The notes beneath the pieces were generated by a model. That model had not been told where the DNA came from and did not search any database. It saw only the letters and a program-made list of their open reading frames with translations. Below, piece after piece: positions 23,845-32,150 of a stretch of DNA of 43,586 nucleotides (position 1 is the stretch's first letter; each line of letters opens with the position of its first letter). The translations under genes were made by a program, and so were the position numbers. Source of the DNA: an uncultured Chloroflexota bacterium (GTDB lineage: Bacteria; Chloroflexota; Chloroflexia; Thermomicrobiales; UBA6265); the NCBI GenBank assembly GCA_937901745.1, contig CALGSZ010000063.1, positions 1 to 43,586 of the forward strand. Reading direction: 5' to 3'.

Positions 23845-24909
23845 ATGATCGCCATCGGTGGATCCCGTACCAGAGCAAAGAATGTCATCCTCCTGATCGG
23901 CGACGGCATGGGCTTCGCCCAGCGCGACGCCGCCCGTCTCCTCGCCGGCCGCCCGCTCAACATGGACCGGCTGCCGGTCCACGGTCGCATCGCCACCAGC
24001 TGCGTCGATCCCGCGGGCAACGTCACCGACTCCGCGGCGGCGGCAACGGCGATCGCGACTGGCGTCAAGACCTACAACGGGGCAATCGGCGTCGGGCCGG
24101 ACGGCAAACCCGTCCGGACGGTTCTCGAGCTGGCGAAAGAGGCCGGCAAGTCTGCTGGGTTGGTCACTACCTGCAACGTGACCGACGCGACCCCCGCCGC
24201 CTTCGCCGCCCACGTCGCCAGCCGCGTGGACCAGCGGGAGATCGCGCGCCAATTCATCGAAGATGCCGCGGTTGACGTCATCCTCGGCGGCGGTCGCACT
24301 TGGTGGGTGCCGAACGGCGAATCCAGCACCGATCTTACGAGCCGCGCCCGCGACCTCGGCTACTCCGTCGCCACCGAGCCGACGGAGCTTCGCCCGGAGC
24401 GAGATCCGCGGCTATTGGCGCTGCTCGCCGAGGCGGAGCTCTTCGATCAAGACCCGCCGGAAGCAGCCCGCTACGAGCCGCCAGTCACCCTCGAAGAGCT
24501 CACCCGCACCGCCATCATGACGCTCTCGCGCAACCGAGGTGGGTTCTTCCTGATGGTCGAAGAGGCGGCGATCGATCGGATGGGTCACCGCAATATCGCC
24601 CCGCTCGCCGTCCGCGGCGTCCACGAGCTCGACCGCGCGGTGCGCGTCGCCTGCTCGTTCGCCGAAGAGGATGGAGAAACCCTCGTCATCGTCACGGCCG
24701 ACCACGAGTGCGGTGGCCTCGCTCTGGATAGCTACCCGGACGGCCCCTTCGAGGGCGATATCGAGGCCCTGCTCCGCTGGGCAACGACCGGCCACACCGA
24801 CGCCGACGTCCCCGTCACCGCCATGGGCCCGCACGCCGACCGCCTCGCCGGCCAGCACGAGAATACGGACCTCTTCCACACCATGGTCGAAGCCATGGGC
24901 CTCGCCTAG
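23845..24909 (+). CDS. PhoA-type alkaline phosphatase, apparently without signal peptide
   Basis: A 354-residue metal-dependent phosphomonoesterase. It has LIGDGMGF (Zn/Mg aspartate), the nucleophile in VTDSAAAATAIATG, TDATPAAFAAHVASR (phosphate-binding arginine), MVEEAAIDRMGH (E, D and H ligands), TADHECGGL and GHTDADVP (final Zn histidine). All ligands of the three-metal site are therefore present, although the family's usual glycine pair after MVE is EA here. It is shorter than most members (about 450) because the crown region is small. The N-terminus (MIAIGGSRTRAKNVILLIG) has no signal peptide, odd for a family that is usually exported. Start: ATG at 23845 after AGGAAG; an ATG at 23830 has no such site. 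Confidence 0.9.
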   Translation: MIAIGGSRTRAKNVILLIGDGMGFAQRDAARLLAGRPLNMDRLPVHGRIATSCVDPAGNVTDSAAAATAIATGVKTYNGAIGVGPDGKPVRTVLELAKEAGKSAGLVTTCNVTDATPAAFAAHVASRVDQREIARQFIEDAAVDVILGGGRTWWVPNGESSTDLTSRARDLGYSVATEPTELRPERDPRLLALLAEAELFDQDPPEAARYEPPVTLEELTRTAIMTLSRNRGGFFLMVEEAAIDRMGHRNIAPLAVRGVHELDRAVRVACSFAEEDGETLVIVTADHECGGLALDSYPDGPFEGDIEALLRWATTGHTDADVPVTAMGPHADRLAGQHENTDLFHTMVEAMGLA

Positions 24910-25092
24910 CCCACCTCAGGCACGGCCCTATCGGCGCCAATTCCCTGAAACCACGAACCGCGCCGCCCCACCTCTCAGGGGCGGCCGCGGCAATCATCAT
25001 ATGCACCCCTGGAATACGCGCTCGCCGTCACCAGGCGTGCGTATGGCGGACACGGCGGACGCCCCTAGAAACGCGCCGGATTTCGCAACGCG

Positions 25093-25127
25093 TTCGTAGG
25101 GGCGGAACCTGTGTCCGCCCCTACGAA
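25093..25127. repeat. REP-like palindrome between convergent genes
   Basis: TTCGTAGGGGCGGA (25093-25106) / TCCGCCCCTACGAA (25114-25127): a perfect 14-base-pair stem with a 7-base loop ACCTGTG. About 50 bases earlier a degraded relative, GGCGGACACGGCGGACGCCC, lies at 25046-25065, and GGGCGACGCCCCG recurs near 25216. The 'TAGGGGCGGA' type of palindrome is known to be scattered in Chloroflexota and some other genomes. It sits in the 319-base gap between two convergent genes, where it may also end transcripts. No gene is seen in 24910-25228. Confidence 0.8.
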
Positions 25128-25228
25128 TGTGGTGATTTCGCGTCGTTCCTAAAGGGTCCGCGAATCCGGGCGACGGTGTGGTCTCCGCGTGTGGCAATCG
25201 TCATCCCTTGAACGCGGGCGACGCCCCG

Positions 25229-26143
25229 CTACGGCGCATCCCCCGTCCGCGACGGCAACTCCGGATGGCTACTCCACTCCTGCCACGAACCGGTGAACAA
25301 CTCCACCCGCTCGTATCCGATCAACCGCAACGTGAAATACGTCGCCGCCGATCGCACGCCACTCGTGCAATACGGGATGACCCGCTTCTCCGGCGTGATA
25401 CCGAGCGACGCATACATCTCTCGCAACTCGGCTGATGACTTCCAATACCGCGGCTGATCTGCCTCGGCATTGCGCGCGAACTCGACATTGATCGCGCCGG
25501 GAATGTGCCCCGCCGCATACTCCTCTGGCGACCGCGCATCAACCAACACCACATCCGGATCGTCGAGCGCCGCCTCGACCTCCGCCAGCGTCGCGATCGC
25601 CGCCTCATCCGGCTCGCCCACGTACGGCTCCGGCGCCGGCTCCGGCTCGGCCGGACCGGTCGCGAGCTCACCCCCGGCTTCCACCCAGGCCGGCAAACCG
25701 CCATTGAGGATCCGGACGTCCGCGTGCCCGAGTTGGTGGAGAATCCACCAGAGCCGGACCGCGTAGAGCGTCCCGCCGTCGTAGACCACCACTGTCTGGT
25801 CCCGCCGCACGCCGAGATCGGTCAGCAGCCGCTCAACGTCCGACCGCCACCGCTCCACCGACGGCTCGCCCGTCTCGACGATCTCGAGCGCCGGCCAGTC
25901 GATCTGCGCCGCGCCGGGGATGTGCCCTGCCTCGAACTCCCCGGCGGGCGTCAATGCGATGATCTTGAGGATCGGGTCATTCAACCGGTCGCGCAGCCAG
26001 GCGGCGTCGGCGAGCCACTCCGGGTGCGCGTAGCCCGTGTCCGCCTCCGGGCTCGCCTCCTCGGCGCGCGCCAGCGGAGCGCCAAGCCACGCGGTGATGA
26101 GAAACGCGGCGAGAATGACACGAAGCCAGGCGAGGCGATCCAT
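25229..26143 (-). CDS. Exported tandem-rhodanese sulfurtransferase
   Basis: A 304-residue sulfurtransferase with a signal peptide (LAWLRVILAAFLITAWLGAPLARAEE). Two rhodanese domains follow. The first (about 35-165, LKIIALTPAGEFEAGHIPGA) is inactive, without a cysteine. The second (about 185-300, VVLVDARSPEEYAAGHIPGA) carries the active cysteine in PYCTSGVRSA. This matches thiosulfate or 3-mercaptopyruvate sulfurtransferases; the TSGVRSA loop fits the thiosulfate type better than the CGSG of mercaptopyruvate enzymes. Start: ATG at 26143, 6 bases after GGGAGGG; another ATG at 26149 would directly abut it. It follows gltX by 39 bases on the same strand, possibly co-transcribed. Confidence 0.9.
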   Translation of the reverse strand: MDRLAWLRVILAAFLITAWLGAPLARAEEASPEADTGYAHPEWLADAAWLRDRLNDPILKIIALTPAGEFEAGHIPGAAQIDWPALEIVETGEPSVERWRSDVERLLTDLGVRRDQTVVVYDGGTLYAVRLWWILHQLGHADVRILNGGLPAWVEAGGELATGPAEPEPAPEPYVGEPDEAAIATLAEVEAALDDPDVVLVDARSPEEYAAGHIPGAINVEFARNAEADQPRYWKSSAELREMYASLGITPEKRVIPYCTSGVRSAATYFTLRLIGYERVELFTGSWQEWSSHPELPSRTGDAP

Positions 26144-26182
26144 CGCCATCCCTCCCGCGAGCGGGAGCCGGCGCGGCGCCGC

Positions 26183-27748
26183 TCAATCGCTCCCGATGCC
26201 AGCGCCCACTCTCTCGCGCAGCAGCTCGATCGCCGCCGCGAGCCGCGACCGCACCCGCTCGTTGCCGATCACGCGCATCGTCTCGAAGAGTCCCGGCGAC
26301 TTGTCCCGCCCGGTGATGGCAACGCGGATCGGCATGAAGAGCTGACCGGCTTTCAAGCCCCGCTCCTCGGCCAGCGCGCGCAGCCGCGCCTCGACGCCCG
26401 CCTCGTCAGCGACATCCATCTCCTCGAGGATGGCCAGCGTCGCCACCAGCGCGTCGAGCACCGCCGCCGGCTCCGTCTTCTTCGGCACCAGCAGCGCCGG
26501 GTCATACGGCTCCAGCTCGTCGCGCAGGAAGTAGCTCATCAGCTCCGGCGCCTGCGCCAACGTCTCGAGCCGGTCCTTGAACAAGGCCACCACCTCGCGG
26601 ATTCGAGGAAAGTCCGGGTGAGACGGATCGGCCGCCGCCGGATCGGCCAAGCCCTCGCGCGCCAGGAAGGGCACCACGCGGCTGGTCAGATCGTCGAGGC
26701 TGATGATGTGGTTGATGTAGTACTGGTTGAACCAGAGGAGTTTCTTGTAGTCGAACGTCGCGGGCGACGGGCTGACTCGCTCGAGCGACCACACCTTGAG
26801 CAGATCTTCCTTCGAGAAGATCTCAGTGACGCCATCCAAGCTCCAGCCGACGAGCGCGAGGTAGTTCATCAGCGCCTCGGGCAGGTAACCCTGCGCCCGG
26901 AACTCCTCCAGCGCCGTCGAGCCGTGCCGCTTAGAGAGCTTACCGCCGCCCGGCGCCAGAATCAGCGGCATGTGCGCGATCGCCGGCATCTCCCAGCCGA
27001 AGGCGCGGTAAAGCTGCGCATGGACCGGCGCCGTTGGGATCCACTCCTCGCCGCGCATGATGTGCGTCACGCGCATGTGGTGATCGTCCACCACATTCGC
27101 GAGGTGGTACGTCGGGAAGCCATCCGACTTGAGGAGCACCAGATCCTCGAGCTTGGCATTCTCGAAGACGATCTCCCCCCGGATCAGATCGTAGATGCGC
27201 GTCTCCCCCTCGCGCGGCATCGCGAAGCGGATCACGTGCGGCTCGCCAGCCGCCACCCGCGCCGCCGCCTCTTCTCGCGGCAGGTTGCGGCAGTGCCGGT
27301 CATAGCCGGGCGGGAGCCCGCGAGCTTGCTGCTCCTCGCGCAGCTTCTGGAGTCGCTCCGGCGAGCAGAAGCACGGATAGGCGTGGCCGCTCTCGACCAG
27401 CTTCTCAGCATGTTCGCGGTAGATCTCGATCCGCTCGCTCTGCACATACGGCCCATACGGACCGCCCTTGTCCGGCCCCTCGTCCCACGTCAACCCGAAC
27501 CATTCGAGGATGTCGAGCAGCGCCTCGGCCGCGCCGGGAACGTAGCGCGCGCGGTCGGTGTCCTCGATCCGGATGATGAATTGACCGGGCTTTCCCTCGC
27601 GCTTGGCCTGGCCGTAGGCAAAGAGCCAGTTGTAGAGCGCGGTCCGCGCCCCGCCGACGTGGAGCAACCCGGTCGGGCTCGGTGGGAAGCGCACGCGCAC
27701 AACGGGCAGATTCGGGTCGATGGTCGGTGTGGGCTGATCAGTCGTCAT
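26183..27748 (-). CDS. gltX: Glutamyl-tRNA synthetase
   Basis: A 521-residue class I aminoacyl-tRNA synthetase that charges tRNA-Glu. It has the HIGH-type motif PPSPTGLLHVGGART (HVGG at 30-33), IIRIEDTDRARYVPGA, the zinc-binding C-x-C...Y-x-x-x-C set (C126, C128, Y149, C153) and the KMSKS-type motif KLSKR (270-274). A C-terminal all-helical anticodon-binding region follows. It is slightly longer than common bacterial enzymes (about 470-490), with the excess spread over the N-terminus and the helical domain. Start: ATG at 27748 with a modest AGGA 9 bases upstream. A -10-like TATACT lies near 27800 without a good -35. It is the one clearly essential housekeeping gene in the window. Confidence 0.96.
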   Translation of the reverse strand: MTTDQPTPTIDPNLPVVRVRFPPSPTGLLHVGGARTALYNWLFAYGQAKREGKPGQFIIRIEDTDRARYVPGAAEALLDILEWFGLTWDEGPDKGGPYGPYVQSERIEIYREHAEKLVESGHAYPCFCSPERLQKLREEQQARGLPPGYDRHCRNLPREEAAARVAAGEPHVIRFAMPREGETRIYDLIRGEIVFENAKLEDLVLLKSDGFPTYHLANVVDDHHMRVTHIMRGEEWIPTAPVHAQLYRAFGWEMPAIAHMPLILAPGGGKLSKRHGSTALEEFRAQGYLPEALMNYLALVGWSLDGVTEIFSKEDLLKVWSLERVSPSPATFDYKKLLWFNQYYINHIISLDDLTSRVVPFLAREGLADPAAADPSHPDFPRIREVVALFKDRLETLAQAPELMSYFLRDELEPYDPALLVPKKTEPAAVLDALVATLAILEEMDVADEAGVEARLRALAEERGLKAGQLFMPIRVAITGRDKSPGLFETMRVIGNERVRSRLAAAIELLRERVGAGIGSD

Positions 27749-27895
27749 CGAGTGCTCGTCCTAAGTCATGTGCAATCGTCACATACCGACCATCGAGTAT
27801 AGCCCGAAGCCGCCAGGCCCCTGCTCGCGCTCGTTGCTAGCAGGCCCGCGGCGCGTCGCTGCCGCCATGCGAGCGAGCGCAAGCAGAGCGGCGCC

Positions 27896-29149
27896 TCACG
27901 GACGGATCACCCGCCCACCGTACTGATTCCACCCGCCGACGTCCGGGAACTCCATCCCGGAGATCGCGTTCTGCCCGACGTATGGCGCGGCCACACGCCC
28001 GCCGCCGCTGATGTCCCAGAGCGTCATGTCGACGTGCGGCGTCACCTGGTAGCCGGCGCCGCCGGGCGGCGAGATGTACCCCAGGTACTCCCCTTGTGTC
28101 ACCCAGTCGCCGCGCCCGAGGTCGGAGCGGAAGGTGACGTGGAACATCGCCAGGGCGTAGCCATTGCCCATGTTGATCGCCAGCCCTCCCGAGTTCGGAT
28201 CGTTCCAGAGGACGGTGCCAGAGACCGGCGCGTAGATGTCCTGTCCGGCGGTGTTGCCGTCCGTCCGCGCCAGATCGAACGCGTAGTAGTACTGCCCTTG
28301 GTGCGTGCCGCCGTTGTACCCCTGAATGATCTCCCAGGCGCCGCCCGAGAACGGCCAGATGATGTTGGAGCTGCCGCCTCCGCCGCCCGGACTCGAGCCG
28401 CCGAAGGAGAGATAGTCCCCGTAGGCCCAGCCGCTGCGGCCGTTGTACGTCACCGGGTAGAAGCCATTGCGCGGATCGCCGGTGACTTCGACCGTCGCCC
28501 CGGCCGGCATGACGACGATCACCGAATCCGAGGTGCTCGGCCCCGACCGCAAATTGAGCGCCGTCGTCGTTACCGCGGAGCCACCTCCGCCGCCTCCACC
28601 TCCGCCGGGACTTGACGAGCCGCCGCCTCCCGTATCGAGGTACGCGGCGTAGGCCCAGCCGCGCGTGCCCTGGTAGATCACTCCTAGGAAGCCGTTGGCG
28701 CTCTCTCCCGTCAGCTCCACGCGCGCTCCGTCCGGCATGACGAGGAGCACGCGATCTGCCGTGCTCGGCCCGGCCCGCAGGTTCAGCGCCCCGTCAATCA
28801 CCGTCGCGGTGCCACCGCCGCCACCGCCACCGCCGTCATCGTCGAAGTCGAGGTAATCCCCATGCGCCCAACCGGGTCGGCCGTTGTAGACGACCTTGTA
28901 GAACCCGCGGCGCGGCCCCCCGATCACCTCGACCCACGCCCCAGGCGGCATCACCAGCCGCACGCGTTGATCCAGGCGCGGACCGGACCGCAAGTTGAGG
29001 TAGCTGGTCGTCACCGCCCCGCGCGCGGACGCGGCCTCGCGGATCATCGCCAGCGGCGCGAGGAACGCGGCAACGAGGACCACGGTCACCAAGATTCGAG
29101 CAACGCCCGCGCGCGGATCTGCCGGGTAGGGCCTAAGGGGCTTGGACAC
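27896..29149 (-). CDS. Exported protein with three SH3b repeats and an M23-like peptidase domain
   Basis: A 417-residue envelope protein. The signal/anchor helix spans about 17-42. Three bacterial SH3 repeats with the core LNLRSGP...VMPxGAxVEV...GFYxVxY...GWAxGDYL lie at about 48-105, 115-172 and 192-250, joined by glycine-serine linkers that include runs of nine glycines. An M23/LytM-type domain follows (about 270-400). The Zn site is not canonical: H283 and D292 fit the H...D pair, but the final H-x-H is H372-V-D374. It may be an active variant or a scaffold. Start: GTG at 29149 with AAAGGAG 9 bases upstream. A promoter with an internal palindrome lies upstream. Confidence 0.88.
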   Translation of the reverse strand: MSKPLRPYPADPRAGVARILVTVVLVAAFLAPLAMIREAASARGAVTTSYLNLRSGPRLDQRVRLVMPPGAWVEVIGGPRRGFYKVVYNGRPGWAHGDYLDFDDDGGGGGGGGTATVIDGALNLRAGPSTADRVLLVMPDGARVELTGESANGFLGVIYQGTRGWAYAAYLDTGGGGSSSPGGGGGGGGGSAVTTTALNLRSGPSTSDSVIVVMPAGATVEVTGDPRNGFYPVTYNGRSGWAYGDYLSFGGSSPGGGGGSSNIIWPFSGGAWEIIQGYNGGTHQGQYYYAFDLARTDGNTAGQDIYAPVSGTVLWNDPNSGGLAINMGNGYALAMFHVTFRSDLGRGDWVTQGEYLGYISPPGGAGYQVTPHVDMTLWDISGGGRVAAPYVGQNAISGMEFPDVGGWNQYGGRVIRP

Positions 29150-29415
29150 GGCCGATCGCTCCTTTCTTCCGAGCCGGCGATCGGCGATGACAAGGGACGG
29201 CTCCCAACACGGGAAGCCGGCGCACCGGCAATCACACGGCGCGGGGGACCGCGGATCGCGGCTCGGGTATACCGTTGTGTGTTTCCGGCTCGCGTGGAGC
29301 CGCAGTTCAGGGATTCCGGTCGCCGTCCCTCCCGCGGCGCCGGGTAACCGAACGAGTCACCCCTTCAACGACCGCAGCCATCGGTCTCAGGGTGTGTCTC
29401 GTGGTGACGCGTGGC

Positions 29416-29444
29416 GTTATCGCACACGTTTACATGTGCGTCAA
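29416..29444 (-). promoter_or_regulatory. Promoter with palindromic spacer upstream of the SH3b/M23 gene
   Basis: Minus strand -35 TTGACG (29444-29439), 17-base spacer, -10 GATAAC (29421-29416). The palindrome CGCACA-N8-TGTGCG (29421-29440) fills the spacer, a good site for a repressor or a spacer-twisting activator. The gene start is about 270 bases downstream, so a long leader is implied. The rest of 29150-29500 holds nothing else I can support. Confidence 0.6.
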
Positions 29445-29500
29445 CAGATTCTGCGCATTTCGCCCGGTATCTTCGGGTAGCCTGAGCGGCACTGATCCCG

Positions 29501-30502
29501 CTACGCGTTCCGCCGCTGCAGCCGATCGATCAGCACGGCGAGGATCACGACCGCGCCGATCACGATCTGCTGGTAGAAGGCGGAGACGTGCATCAGCGTC
29601 AACCCGTTGCGGATGACCGCCATCAGCAACGCGCCGATCAGCGTGCCGACGATCGTCCCCTCGCCGCCGAAGAGGCTCGTCCCGCCGATCACCACCGCCG
29701 CGATCGCGTTCAGCTCTTCGCCGGTCGCCACCGTCGGCTGCGTCGAGTTGAGCCGAGAGCTCCACATCACCGCCGCCACCCCGGCCGCCAGCCCCATCAG
29801 GACATAGACGCCGAGCTTGTAGCGGTTGATGTTGACGCCAGAGAAGCGCGTCGCCTGCTCGTTGCCGCCGATCGCGTAGGTGTAAAGCCCGAGGCGGGTG
29901 TAACGCAGGATCAAGAATCCGATCGTGAAGACGACGAGGGTGATGATCACCGGCGCCGGGATGCCGGCATACTCCCGCGTCCCCCAGATGTCGAATTGCG
30001 GATGTGTCTTGGTGATGTCGAAGAACGGCTTGCCGGCGGTCAGCTGCAGGGCCGCGCCGCGGAAGATCTGCATCGTGCCGAGGGTGGCAATGAACGGCGG
30101 GATGCGACCGAGCGTGATCACGAGCCCGTTGAACAGCCCGCACAGCCCGCCGACGAGGACCATCACCGCCACCGCCGGCCACATCGACCAGCCCTGCTGG
30201 ATCATCAAGTACCCGCCGGACACCGACGCCAGCGCCACCATCGAGCCGACCGAGAGATCGACACCGCCCGTGAGGATGACAAAGGTCATCCCCGTCCCCA
30301 GGATCGCCGTCAGCGATGCCTGCCGCGCGACGTTGAGCAGATTGGTCTGGCTCAGGAAGACCGGCTCGACCAGCCAAATCGCGAACCCGAGGACGAAGAG
30401 GCTGGCGAGCGGGCCGGCTGTTTGCCAGAACGAGCCGATTGCCGGCAGGCGCGCCTGTCGTGCCGCCGCGCCCTCGGTCGCGATCCGCGCCGATCCACTC
30501 AT
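29501..30502 (-). CDS. Sugar ABC transporter permease (RbsC family)
   Basis: A 333-residue permease of the ribose/xylose/galactose class with about ten helices. It has the conserved ASLTAILGTGMTFVILTGGVDLSVGSMVAL (about 64-93), GLFNGLVITLGRIPPFIATLGTM, GLYTYAIGGNEQATRFSGVN (the coupling EAA-like loop) and VVIGGTSLFGGEGTIVGTLIGALL. It imports a monosaccharide or related small molecule; the substrate is undefined. Its ATG (30502) overlaps the ATPase stop as ATGA, so synthesis is coupled. Last gene of the three-gene operon. Confidence 0.93.
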   Translation of the reverse strand: MSGSARIATEGAAARQARLPAIGSFWQTAGPLASLFVLGFAIWLVEPVFLSQTNLLNVARQASLTAILGTGMTFVILTGGVDLSVGSMVALASVSGGYLMIQQGWSMWPAVAVMVLVGGLCGLFNGLVITLGRIPPFIATLGTMQIFRGAALQLTAGKPFFDITKTHPQFDIWGTREYAGIPAPVIITLVVFTIGFLILRYTRLGLYTYAIGGNEQATRFSGVNINRYKLGVYVLMGLAAGVAAVMWSSRLNSTQPTVATGEELNAIAAVVIGGTSLFGGEGTIVGTLIGALLMAVIRNGLTLMHVSAFYQQIVIGAVVILAVLIDRLQRRNA

Positions 30503-32079
30503 GCGATCGCCTCCATCGACTCGTCCGCCGCGGCCGCGTGGGCCATGATCTCCTCTTGCGTCGCCGTCCGGCCGTCCAGCTCCGCGACGATCCGGCCGCC
30601 GCGCATCACCAGAATGCGGTCGCTCATCCCCAGCACTTCCGGCAACTCCGAGGAGATCATCACGATCGCCGCGCCGCGCTCCAGCAACTCGTTCATCAGC
30701 CGGTAAACCTCGACCTTCGCTCCGACGTCGATTCCCCGCGTCGGCTCATCGAAAAAGAAGATGTCGGCCTCGGTCAGCAGCCACTTGGCCAGCACGACCT
30801 TCTGTTGATTGCCTCCGGAGAGGAGCCGCACCGGCTGCCGCGCGCTCGGCGTCCGGATGCGCAGCGCCCCGATGAACCGGCGGGCGACACTTTGGCGCGC
30901 TGCCGGTGGTGCTCCGACCTTCGTGCCGATGCGGTTCGGCGCGGCGAGGACGATGTTGTCCGCGACGGAGAGCGGCAGCACCAGCCCTTGCTGCTTGCGA
31001 TCCTCCGGCAACAGCGCCAAGCCATGCCGGATAGCCTCTCGCGGACTCGTAATGCGTGCCGGTTTGCCGTGGATCGTGATCGTGCCCGCGTCGATCGGAT
31101 CGATGCCGAAGATCGCCCGCGCCAGCTCAGATCGGCCCGCTCCGACCAGCCCCGCGATCCCGAGCAATTCCCCGCGCCGCACTTCGAACGTCACGTCGTG
31201 CAGCACCCCGCGCCGCGTCAGCCCCTCGACGCGCAGCGCGACCTCGCCGGGCTTCGTCTCTTCCTTCGGGAATTGCTGCGTCAGCTCCCGCCCGACCATC
31301 AGGCGGATCATCTCGCGCGGCGACGTCTCCGCCATCGGCATCGTCGCCACCCATTTCCCGTCGCGCAGAACCGTCACCCGGTCGCCCGCCCGCGTCGCGT
31401 CCTCCAAGTGGTGAGAGATGAGGATGATCGCCGTCCCCCGCGCCCGAAGCTGGTCAACGATGCGGAAGAGCTGCTCCGCCTCCTCAGCGGTGATCGCCGC
31501 CGTCGGCTCGTCCAGGATCAGCACGCGCGCGTCCGCGACAAGCGCCTTGGCGATCTCGACCATCTGCTGGAGCGCGACGCCCAGCGTTCGCACACGCCGG
31601 CGCGGATCGATCGCGATGCCGAGCGCGCGAAGCTGTTCCTCCGCCAGGCGGTAGAGGGTGGGATAGTCAACGAGACCGCCCGGACCACGGGTCGGTTCCC
31701 GCCCGAGGAAGATGTTGCGCCCGATATCGAGATGCGGGACGAGGTTCAGCTCCTGGTGCACGGTGCTGATCCCCAGGCGCTGCGCCTCGTGCGGCGTCCG
31801 CAGCGTCACCGGCTGCCCATCGAGGAGGATCTCTCCCTCGTCCGGCTGGTAGATGCCGGACAGAATCTTGACCAGCGTGGATTTCCCCGCCCCGTTCTCC
31901 CCGACCAGGACGTGCACCTCGCCAAGCCGCAGGTCGAACCCGACATGGTCGAGCGCAACCACGCCAGGGAACCGCTTGCAGATGCCGCGCAACTCGAGGA
32001 CCGGCTGAGCATCCGATGGAGAGCTGGAATCTGAGGGCCGCGGAGCAGGCATTGCCGCGTCGGTATCGGCGCGCTCCAT
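30499..32079 (-). CDS. Sugar ABC transporter ATP-binding protein, double ATPase (RbsA family)
   Basis: A 526-residue fusion of two ATPase domains. The first has Walker A GENGAGKST (about 60-68) and LILDEPTAAI, with the degenerate signature LGVALQQMVEIAKAL. The second has the degenerate A-loop GLVGAGRSEL, signature LLSGGNQQKVVLAKWL and Walker B FFFDEPTRGIDVG. This asymmetry is normal for RbsA/XylG/MglA. It powers uptake by the permease encoded just downstream. Start: ATG at 32079 with GAGGGAG before it, 71 bases after the binding-protein stop. A short prefix rich in S, P and D (residues 10-25) precedes the first domain. Confidence 0.94.
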   Translation of the reverse strand: MERADTDAAMPAPRPSDSSSPSDAQPVLELRGICKRFPGVVALDHVGFDLRLGEVHVLVGENGAGKSTLVKILSGIYQPDEGEILLDGQPVTLRTPHEAQRLGISTVHQELNLVPHLDIGRNIFLGREPTRGPGGLVDYPTLYRLAEEQLRALGIAIDPRRRVRTLGVALQQMVEIAKALVADARVLILDEPTAAITAEEAEQLFRIVDQLRARGTAIILISHHLEDATRAGDRVTVLRDGKWVATMPMAETSPREMIRLMVGRELTQQFPKEETKPGEVALRVEGLTRRGVLHDVTFEVRRGELLGIAGLVGAGRSELARAIFGIDPIDAGTITIHGKPARITSPREAIRHGLALLPEDRKQQGLVLPLSVADNIVLAAPNRIGTKVGAPPAARQSVARRFIGALRIRTPSARQPVRLLSGGNQQKVVLAKWLLTEADIFFFDEPTRGIDVGAKVEVYRLMNELLERGAAIVMISSELPEVLGMSDRILVMRGGRIVAELDGRTATQEEIMAHAAAADESMEAIA

Positions 32080-32150
32080 CTCGACACTCCCTCTCTGGAG
32101 CGGCTCGGGACGGAGCTTCCCCGCCCCGAGCCTTTCGCCCCCAGCCTCCG

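Noticed and set aside
25505..27802. 765-codon open frame opposite the rhodanese and gltX genes
   Set aside because: Arginine- and histidine-rich antisense shadow of two well-supported genes; no ribosome binding site or domain. The same holds for long frames opposite the surface protein (40121-42328), MMPL gene (19647-21491), aminotransferase (13321-14544), RbsA-type gene (30439-32034) and VIT gene (691-2277).
27780..27810. Possible gltX promoter (TATACT)
   Set aside because: Only the -10-like hexamer is convincing; no -35 at a workable distance.
28560..28840. CCGCCACCGCC-type repeats
   Set aside because: They encode the glycine linkers between SH3b modules; not a mobile element or array.
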